Source of the DNA: an uncultured Pelagibacteraceae bacterium
GTDB lineage: Bacteria > Pseudomonadota > Alphaproteobacteria > Pelagibacterales > Pelagibacteraceae
DNA: 12,189 nucleotides
Direction of reading: 5' to 3'
NCBI GenBank assembly: GCA_902633535.1
Contig: CACPGM010000013.1
Location: forward strand, 1 to 12,189
Translations under genes and position numbers: made by a program
Notes under the pieces: generated by a model
Told to the model about the DNA's origin: nothing
What the model saw: only the letters and a program-made list of their open reading frames with translations
The model's database searches: none
Shown: positions 6,843 through 12,189 of the stretch, one piece after another
How the letters are laid out: every line of letters starts with the position of its first letter
How positions within the stretch are numbered: the stretch's first letter is position 1

Positions 6843-7673
6843 TTATTTTTCTCTTAATTTGTCAGCTTCAAAAACACCTAGGACGTGAAAATCCTGACAG
6901 TGTAGTCCTAATTCCTCTAAAGATTTTTGTACTTTAGGATCTTCTATATGACCGTCAAGGTCACATAAAAAAAAGTATGAATCGAACGAATTTTTTTCTG
7001 GATAACTTTGTAATTTTGTTAAATTTACTCCATTAATCGCAAAACCACCTAAAGATTGATAAAGAGCTGCAGGTTTGCTTTTTAATTTAAATAAAAATGA
7101 TGTGATATATTTTTTTTCACCAAACTCAGGTTGAGAAATATTTTTTCCCATTATCAAAAATCTTGTTGAATTTCCTTTTTCATTTTCAATATTATTCTTA
7201 ATTATGTCTAAATTGTAAGTTTTAGCACTTAACGAAGATGCAATTGCAGCTTTCGTTTTATCCTTGCTTTTTGAAATCATTTCAGCAGATCCAGCTGTAT
7301 CTGCTCTAACATGTTCTGTTAAATTATTGGATTTTATAAAATTAGAACATTGAGATAATGCTTGACCATGTGAATAAACATCTTTTATTTCTGAAATTTT
7401 AGCTCCAGGAATGCCTAATAAATTATGTTCAATCTTTTGAAAATACTCAGCATAAATATTCAATCTATATTCAAAAATAAGATATTCTATTCCTATGTTG
7501 CCAGTAATTCTGTTTGACTCAGGAATTATTATTCTAGAACTTGCATCTTTTGAAGCATTTAAGAAACATTCATCAAAAGTTTTGCATGGTATAATTTGAG
7601 CTTTTGAATCAACTGACAAAGCTGCCAAGTGTGAATAAGCCCCAAATGTTCCTTGAAAAAATATTTTACTCAT
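6843..7673 (-). CDS. pheA: Prephenate dehydratase (monofunctional, with ACT domain)
   Basis: Converts prephenate to phenylpyruvate, the committed step to phenylalanine. The 276 residues have no chorismate mutase domain. The catalytic part starts with FFQGTFGAYSHLAAL (5-19, the family's GxxGAYS signature), then IIIPESNRITGNIG (48-61), ADTAGSAEM (124-132), and the Thr-Arg-Phe motif (170-172) needed for activity. A C-terminal ACT domain (about 189-265) has KPAALYQSLGGFAINGVNLTK, the region that binds Phe for feedback inhibition. Two sites differ from the textbook pattern: P-E-S-N replaces the usual P-x-E-N-S, and LQSYP replaces the ESRP motif. The ATG overlaps the kdsB TGA (ATGA, 7670-7673), so the two genes are co-transcribed and probably translationally coupled. 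Confidence 0.93.
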   Translation of the reverse strand: MSKIFFQGTFGAYSHLAALSVDSKAQIIPCKTFDECFLNASKDASSRIIIPESNRITGNIGIEYLIFEYRLNIYAEYFQKIEHNLLGIPGAKISEIKDVYSHGQALSQCSNFIKSNNLTEHVRADTAGSAEMISKSKDKTKAAIASSLSAKTYNLDIIKNNIENEKGNSTRFLIMGKNISQPEFGEKKYITSFLFKLKSKPAALYQSLGGFAINGVNLTKLQSYPEKNSFDSYFFLCDLDGHIEDPKVQKSLEELGLHCQDFHVLGVFEADKLREK

Positions 7674-8407
7674 TTCAAATTATATTCCATTATTTTTTTT
7701 ATAGCTACAAAATCCTCTTTTGTATCTACTCCTATTGGAGATTCTTTTGCAAGAGAAACATTTATTTTAATATTGTTATCTAATGCTCTTAGTTGTTCTA
7801 ATCTATTTTTGATTTCATTTTGTGATTGATTTAAAGAAACAAAATTTTTAAGAGTTTTTAATTTATAGCAATAAATTCCTAGGTGGTGATAAACGTTAAC
7901 CCTCTGACTGGTTAATTTTCTCATAAAATTTATTGCCTCTGGAAATTCTGAATTTGCTAAACTTTGTTTTGTAAGAACCTTTACCACATTTTCATTTTGA
8001 AAAAATTTTTTGTCTTCAATTTTTGAAGCTAAAGTGCCCATTTCAGAATTCGATTTAATCATTTGATTATGTAAATTTTTTATGTCTTCAATATTCATTA
8101 AAGGTTCGTCACCTTGAAGATTCATAATTAATTCAATATCTGGTTTTCCAATTTTTTTTAAAGCCTCATAAACTCTATCAGTTCCGGTTTTATGGTTATT
8201 ATTAGTTAAAATAGCTTGACCACCATTTTTAATAACATCATCAATTATTTCTTGATCTTCAGTTGCTACATAGACTTCCCCAATATTAGCTTCTTTCGCT
8301 TTTTTATAGACATGGGAAATCATTGATAACCCTTTAATTTCTAACAAAGGTTTACCTGGTAATCTTGTGGCTGACAACCTTGAAGGAATTATTACTAATG
8401 TTTTCAT
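7670..8407 (-). CDS. kdsB: 3-deoxy-manno-octulosonate cytidylyltransferase (CMP-Kdo synthetase)
   Basis: Activates Kdo with CTP to CMP-Kdo for the inner core of lipopolysaccharide; a cytosolic enzyme. Length (245 aa) and motifs are typical: the nucleotide-binding IIPSRLSATRLPGKPL (6-21), VATEDQEI (47-54), TGTDRVYEA (74-82) and the metal-binding NLQGDEP (96-102), followed by YHHLGIYCYK in the Kdo-binding half. Its presence implies an LPS-type outer membrane. It is the first gene of kdsB-pheA and diverges from the cytochrome c gene across 86 bases. This grouping with a membrane-anchored cytochrome c and pheA is known from other Alphaproteobacteria. Confidence 0.96.
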   Translation of the reverse strand: MKTLVIIPSRLSATRLPGKPLLEIKGLSMISHVYKKAKEANIGEVYVATEDQEIIDDVIKNGGQAILTNNNHKTGTDRVYEALKKIGKPDIELIMNLQGDEPLMNIEDIKNLHNQMIKSNSEMGTLASKIEDKKFFQNENVVKVLTKQSLANSEFPEAINFMRKLTSQRVNVYHHLGIYCYKLKTLKNFVSLNQSQNEIKNRLEQLRALDNNIKINVSLAKESPIGVDTKEDFVAIKKIMEYNLK

Positions 8408-8430
8408 TGGTCTTTTTTATTTTCCATTAC

Positions 8431-8460
8431 AATATAAACAGAGGCAAAATTGTACATCAA
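8431..8460 (-). promoter_or_regulatory. Possible kdsB-pheA promoter
   Basis: In the 86-base divergent region, the minus strand has TTGATG (8455-8460), an 18-base spacer and TATATT (8431-8436), ending 24 bases before the kdsB start codon. Both hexamers are partial consensus matches, and in DNA this AT-rich such matches occur by chance. For the opposite direction, TATAGT at 8483-8488 lies only 5 bases from the cytochrome c start and would give an almost leaderless message; I do not call it. Confidence 0.35.
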
Positions 8461-8493
8461 AATATGTAAGCAATTTTATGTTTATAGTGTTAT

Positions 8494-9057
8494 ATGTTCA
8501 AAATAATTTTTAATAAAATGGATTCTTTTGAATTAAATAAAATAATAGCTGCAGTGCTCATGGTAGCACTTCTTGTAATTGGTATTGGAAAGCTGTCAGA
8601 TGTAATATTTCATGTCGAAAAGCCAAAAACACCTGGCTATGCTGTTAATATCGAAGAAGCAATTACAGCTAGTGCCACCAGTTCAGAATCAGTAGAGGAA
8701 AAAATTGACATAGCTGCTTTGATGTCCATTGGCGATCTTGCGGTCGGTGAAAAAGTTTTTAAAAAATGTGCAGCTTGTCACTCGATAGTCAAAGGTGGAA
8801 AGAATAACATTGGTCCTGCCTTATATAATGTTGTTGGCAGACAGATTGGAGATGTAAACGATTATAAATATTCAAAAGCACTTTCTGGGTATGGAAAAGT
8901 ATGGACATTCGAAGAGTTAAATGGCTACTTAACAAAACCAGCCAAGTGGATTAAAGGAACTAAAATGGCTTTTGCTGGTTTAAGAAAAGAAAAAGATAGG
9001 GCTTCAGTTATCTTATATTTAAATCAAAATTCTGATAATCCATTACCATTACCTTAA
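8494..9057 (+). CDS. Membrane-anchored c-type cytochrome (CycM/c552 type)
   Basis: Monohaem electron carrier, probably linking the bc1 complex to cytochrome oxidase at the periplasmic face. The 187 residues comprise a short N terminus, one membrane segment (about 17-39, IIAAVLMVALLVIGIG) acting as an uncleaved anchor, a Ser/Glu-rich linker (about 40-78), and a class I cytochrome domain with the haem motif CAACH (Cys92, Cys95, His96), [11 protein letters not shown] (106-116) and the axial Met158 in GTKMAFAG. An alternative start at Met9 (8518) is possible; either leaves the anchor intact. The last 9 bases overlap the end of argF on the other strand. The 3' part of this gene (8808 onward) belongs to the right arm, and its broken mirror lies at 3133-3382. 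Confidence 0.93.
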   Translation: MFKIIFNKMDSFELNKIIAAVLMVALLVIGIGKLSDVIFHVEKPKTPGYAVNIEEAITASATSSESVEEKIDIAALMSIGDLAVGEKVFKKCAACHSIVKGGKNNIGPALYNVVGRQIGDVNDYKYSKALSGYGKVWTFEELNGYLTKPAKWIKGTKMAFAGLRKEKDRASVILYLNQNSDNPLPLP

Positions 9058-9978
9058 TTTACCAAAGCAATAAAGCAATATAGATTTTTGCACATGTACT
9101 CTATTAAGAGCTTGTTGCCAAACTTTTGATTGTTTGCTTGAAAAAACTTTTTCATCAACCTCTTTTCCTCTTGGCAAACAATGAAGAAAAATGCAATCTT
9201 TTTTGGCAAAACTCATTAATTTTTTATCAATCTTGAATTTTTCAAAATGTTTTAATTTTTTAATCTTATTAACTTTATCATTCATTGATATCACTTTATC
9301 TGAAAAAATAACATCAGCTCCAATTGCTGCTTTTTTTGCATCTATGTGTAAAGAAACTTTATTTTTATTTTTCTTTATATAACTTAAAATATTTTTATTA
9401 GGATGATACTTTTTTGGACAACCAATATTTAATTTAAATGAAAATTTGATTGATGCTGCAATTAAACTATTTAAAACATTATTAGAATCTCCAATCCAGC
9501 TAATATTTAATTTTGATATTGATTTTTTTTTAATTTCTTCAATAGTAAAAACATCAGATAAAATTTGTGTTGCATGAGAGCTAGGGCTCAATCCATTAAT
9601 AATTGGTATTGATAAATATTTTCTAAATTCTTCTAATTTTTTATCACTGTCTGTTCTGAGCATAAATGCATTACCAAAATTAGATAATATTTTGGCTGTA
9701 TCTTTAATGCTTTCACCACCTTGAGACAAATGCAGCTCATCTGGTCTCAGCGTTAAAGTGCTACCTCCGAGTTGTTTAATTGCTAAATAAAAACTCAATC
9801 TAGTTCTTAAGCTTGATTTTTCAAACATCTGTATTAACAATTTTCCTTTTAAGGGTGCTCCTTTATCAATATCAAGATTATTTAGTTTTTTTCTAGAACT
9901 TTTTCTTTTTTTTGCATCAATAATTATTTTTCTTAAATCCTTTGCAGGTATATCTTTTAAATTTATAAAATGTTTCAT
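9049..9978 (-). CDS. argF: Ornithine carbamoyltransferase
   Basis: Makes citrulline from ornithine and carbamoyl phosphate in arginine biosynthesis. 309 residues, the normal length. The N-terminal carbamoyl-phosphate domain has FEKSSLRTR (52-60, family S-T-R-T-R) and SHATQ (134-138, usually H-P-C-Q, with His135 and Gln138 kept). The ornithine domain has WIGDSNNVLNSL (161-172), DKVISM (227-232, from the D-x-W-x-SM loop, lacking the Trp) and FLHCLPRG (264-271, with the catalytic-loop Cys267), then NRVHVQKSIL. The substitutions at several signature sites are consistent across the protein and leave the fold signals intact, so I keep the ornithine carbamoyltransferase call over a related transcarbamylase. 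It is downstream of argD with a 2-base gap. Confidence 0.9.
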   Translation of the reverse strand: MKHFINLKDIPAKDLRKIIIDAKKRKSSRKKLNNLDIDKGAPLKGKLLIQMFEKSSLRTRLSFYLAIKQLGGSTLTLRPDELHLSQGGESIKDTAKILSNFGNAFMLRTDSDKKLEEFRKYLSIPIINGLSPSSHATQILSDVFTIEEIKKKSISKLNISWIGDSNNVLNSLIAASIKFSFKLNIGCPKKYHPNKNILSYIKKNKNKVSLHIDAKKAAIGADVIFSDKVISMNDKVNKIKKLKHFEKFKIDKKLMSFAKKDCIFLHCLPRGKEVDEKVFSSKQSKVWQQALNRVHVQKSILLYCFGKLR

Positions 9979-9980
9979 TT

Positions 9981-11143
9981 CTATTTAAGTTCTGAACAGA
10001 CTTTATTTATAACCATCAAAGCTTGGTCTATTTCTTTTTTTTTAACATTTAATGGTGGTAAAATCCTAACAACATTTTCAGCTGCACGTATGGTTAATAA
10101 TTTATTATCCATTAGTTTCTTGATAAACATTGCTTGATCTTTGTAAAGTTGTATCCCAATTAGTAAACCTTTGCCTCTTATCTCTTTAACAATACTAGGA
10201 TATTTTTTTTTCAACAAATTTAAATTTAAAATAAAATATTTTGATAGATTTCTTATATTGTCTAAAAACTTTTTACTTGAAACTATATCCATAACTGAAT
10301 TTCCAACTGCCATAGCTAAGGGATTCCCTCCGAATGTAGAACCATGAGAGCCTGGAGTCATTCCTAAAGCAACTTTTTTATTCATAAGAACTGCACCAAT
10401 AGGAAATCCACCTCCAATACCTTTGGCAATAGGCACAATATCAGGTTTTACTTTAGATTTTTCAAAAGCAAAAAAATCACCAGATCGCGAGACTCCACAT
10501 TGTACTTCATCTAAGATTAGTAATATCTTTTTTTTATTACATAACTTTCTCAATTCTTTTAAACACCAGTCTGGTATCACTTTAATACCGCCCTCACCCA
10601 TTATAGTTTCGATCATAATTGCAGCTGTATTTTTAGTGATCTTTTTTTTCAAAGATTTATGGTTTCCAAAGACAAAATGGTCAAAACCACCAACGTGCCC
10701 GAAGCCCTCTGTCATTTTTTAGAACCACTTGCAAAAATTGTGGCTAAAGTTCTTCCATGAAATGAATTTTTCACACATAAAATTCTTGTTTTATTGGGTT
10801 TTCCAATTGAATAAAAATATCTTCTAGCTACCTTTATGGCTGCCTCTGTGGCCTCTGCACCACTATTTTGAAACATTACATAATCAGCAAATGTTTTTTG
10901 GCATAATTTTTTAGCTAATTTTTCCCCCTCTGGAATTTGAAAAGCATTAGAAACATGCCATAGTTTTTTTGATTGATCTTTAATGGTTTTAACTAATTTT
11001 GGATGAGCGTGACCCAAACAATTTACAGCTATGCCTTGTACAAAATCCAAATATTTTTTGCCATCAATTGTATAGAGATAACTGCCTTTGCCGTATGTAA
11101 AGGAAATTTTTTTTCTATTATAATTTTTTGCTAAATAACTCAT
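9981..11143 (-). pseudogene. argD: Acetylornithine aminotransferase, interrupted by a one-base frameshift
   Basis: Class III PLP aminotransferase that converts N-acetylglutamate semialdehyde to N-acetylornithine. Frame one (10712-11143, 143 aa) has the N-terminal YLDFVQGIAVNCLGHAHP, QNSGAEATEAAIKVARRY and NSFHGRTLATIFASGSKK. Frame two (9981-10715, 244 aa) continues with MGEGG, LLILDEVQCG (Asp69 for the PLP ring nitrogen), IVPIAKGIGGG (Lys98, Schiff-base lysine) and GSHGSTFGGNPLA. Joined, they give the normal length of about 387. The join is an A6 run on the coding strand (complement of 10715-10720) that needs seven A residues to stay in frame. The coding stretch just after it is unusually G-rich (GFGHVGG) and seems one residue shorter than typical ArgD. 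A sequencing or assembly error is the likeliest cause; true inactivation or slippage cannot be excluded. Confidence 0.9.
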
Positions 11144-11313
11144 AAGTTAAATTTGTTTTTATAAATTTTAATTCTTAGATACAAGTTATGATTGAAATAT
11201 ATATTCGCCAAATTTAATTATATTTTGTTGATAACTCATCATTTTTGGTTGTTTATTATAATAATGTTTCAGTATATTGTTATTTATAAAAAACAAAACA
11301 CTATATATAGATT
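11144..11313. promoter_or_regulatory. Divergent argD/gcrA intergenic region
   Basis: Mirror of 877-1046, here in what looks like the native context, with gcrA reading right and argD reading left. The gcrA-side TATAAT is at 11257-11262 (plus strand) and the DnaA-box-like nonamer is at 11226-11234. Neither is accompanied by enough supporting sequence to call a promoter or an operator with confidence. Confidence 0.4.
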
Positions 11314-11808
11314 ATGAGCTGGAATGACGAAAAAGTAAACAAATTAAAAGAGCTTTGGGGTAAAGGCAATACTGCAAGCCAAATTGCAGAGATAATTGGT
11401 GGTATTAGTAGAAATGCAGTTATTGGAAAAGCTCATAGATTAAAACTTTCAGCAAAAATTAAAACAAGAACTGCAACATCGAATAAAAATTTTGAAACCT
11501 CATTAGAAGAAGGCAATACTAAATCTAAAAGAGGAAGAAAAAGTAAATTTAAATCACTAATTATTGAAAAAGACTTTGAGCCAGAAAATCCAAAACAATT
11601 GGAAGAACTAGATGAAAATTCCTGTAAATGGCCTCTAGGACACCCTGACGAAAAAAATTTTTATTTTTGTGGAAGATCTTCTTTAAAAGATTTTTCTTAC
11701 TGTAAACTTCATTTACTTTATGCTTATCAGCCCAAAGGTAAAAAAGAGGAGGTTACGGAAAAGGAAGATGTTCCAGAATTTATTGGAAAAAAAATTCAAT
11801 CTGCCTAA
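11314..11808 (+). CDS. gcrA: GcrA family cell-cycle transcriptional regulator
   Basis: GcrA is an alphaproteobacterial factor that, in Caulobacter, binds sigma-70 RNA polymerase and promotes transcription at promoters with methylated GANTC sites. The 164 residues start with the family signature MSWNDEKVNKLKELWGKG and a helix-turn-helix (ASQIAEIIGGISRNAVIGKAHRL, about 21-43). A basic linker follows with SKRGRKSK (71-78, AT-hook-like), then the C-terminal polymerase-binding segment with CKWPLGHP (104-111), FYFCGR (116-121) and SYCKLHLLYAYQP (128-140). Cys104, Cys119, Cys130 and His133 are placed as in the family and could bind metal. The start is the only Met of the conserved MSW N terminus. 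The gene ends 6 bases from the convergent NDUFA9-like gene. Confidence 0.94.
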   Translation: MSWNDEKVNKLKELWGKGNTASQIAEIIGGISRNAVIGKAHRLKLSAKIKTRTATSNKNFETSLEEGNTKSKRGRKSKFKSLIIEKDFEPENPKQLEELDENSCKWPLGHPDEKNFYFCGRSSLKDFSYCKLHLLYAYQPKGKKEEVTEKEDVPEFIGKKIQSA

Positions 11809-11814
11809 TCTATT

Positions 11815-12189
11815 TTAATTATTATCTTTAGAAGTATACTTAAAAGTTGAAAATTGCCCACCTTCACGCCACATATAAGAATATTTTTTTACTTCTTCAT
11901 CAAAATTTTTTTTACTTCGTAATCCAATATCAAAGTTACTTTTATATTTATTTGATAAAACATTATCATATTTAAGTAGCCTTAATTGATCTTCTGTAAG
12001 AATAGGGTTTGGAAATAACTGAAATATTTTTGCAGTAATAGCTGCTATAGTCAAAGGCATAGGTACTAGTAACCTTTTTTTTTCAATTAAACTTAATAAT
12101 CTAAGAAGAATTTCTTTAAATGTAATCACTTCTGGCCCAACGCATTCAATAATTTTTGAATTAATGTTTTTAGATATGATATTATAAAT
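11815..12189 (-). CDS. NDUFA9-like NAD(P)-binding protein, C-terminal fragment
   Basis: Same 124-residue partial frame as 1-375, open at the window's right edge. Proteins of this type (atypical SDR, related to the complex I 39-kDa subunit) are common single genes in Alphaproteobacteria. The role in bacteria is not settled, and the cofactor-binding half is not visible here, so function is assigned only by resemblance of the C-terminal half. The C-terminal tail (REGGQFSTFKYTSKDNN) is polar. Confidence 0.75.
   Translation of the reverse strand: MYNIISKNINSKIIECVGPEVITFKEILLRLLSLIEKKRLLVPMPLTIAAITAKIFQLFPNPILTEDQLRLLKYDNVLSNKYKSNFDIGLRSKKNFDEEVKKYSYMWREGGQFSTFKYTSKDNN

Larger units (their letters stand above)
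8808..12189 (-). repeat. Right arm of the 3382-bp perfect inverted repeat
   Basis: Mirror copy of 1-3382. It appears to be the native copy because the sequence runs without a break from the arm into the 5' part of an intact cytochrome c gene (8494-9057) and on into kdsB and pheA, a neighbourhood known in other Alphaproteobacteria. The arm ends at the window edge inside the NDUFA9-like gene, at exactly the base where the left arm also ends. Confidence 0.97.

Noticed and set aside
1..12189. Terminal inverted repeats of a linear replicon, transposon or virus
   Set aside because: The arms contain ordinary housekeeping genes, end in the middle of a gene, and carry no transposase, integrase, protelomerase or other mobile-element gene.

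Overview
The window is a strongly AT-rich, very compact alphaproteobacterial segment, most likely from SAR11 (Pelagibacterales). Evidence for this is the low G+C, the poly-A/poly-T rich coding DNA, intergenic gaps of a few bases or gene-end overlaps, a GcrA cell-cycle regulator (an alphaproteobacterial family), and the neighbourhood of a CycM-type cytochrome c, kdsB and pheA. All genes are chromosomal housekeeping genes. I see no phage, plasmid, IS, CRISPR or defence gene.

The dominant feature is structural. Bases 1-3382 are the reverse complement of bases 8808-12189 (position p pairs with 12190-p), so the window is a giant palindrome with two 3382-bp arms around a 5425-bp unique centre (3383-8807). 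Each arm carries, from its outer end inward, the 3' part of an NDUFA9-like NAD-binding protein gene, gcrA, a frameshifted argD and argF. The right arm continues seamlessly into an intact cytochrome c gene and then kdsB, so it looks like the native arrangement. The left arm breaks off inside the antisense of that cytochrome c gene and joins, at base 3382/3383, to the last third of a malate synthase G gene. The 12 bases at the joint (3371-3382) also read in the malate synthase frame as Ala-Gly-Pro-Met, the residues expected there, so the joint looks like a microhomology fusion. I read this as an inverted chimera (multiple-displacement amplification or assembly) and not as a biological duplication. 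The duplicated genes should be counted once.

Unique centre, left to right: glcB 3' fragment (+); then on the minus strand recR, ybaB/ebfC and dnaX, a classic replication/repair operon transcribed dnaX-ybaB-recR with 2-3 base gaps; a small SRP RNA gene (ffs) immediately upstream of dnaX with a recognisable promoter; then pheA (prephenate dehydratase) and kdsB (CMP-Kdo synthetase), transcribed kdsB-pheA with an ATGA overlap. A short divergent promoter region separates kdsB from the cytochrome c gene.

Functional themes are arginine biosynthesis (argD, argF), phenylalanine biosynthesis (pheA), LPS core precursor (kdsB), glyoxylate use (glcB), respiration (cytochrome c), DNA replication and repair (dnaX, ybaB, recR), protein targeting (ffs) and cell-cycle transcription (gcrA). 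I found no previously undescribed system. The points deserving a second look are the palindrome and its joint, the argD frameshift in a poly-A run, the ffs-dnaX arrangement, and non-canonical motif residues in ArgF and PheA.
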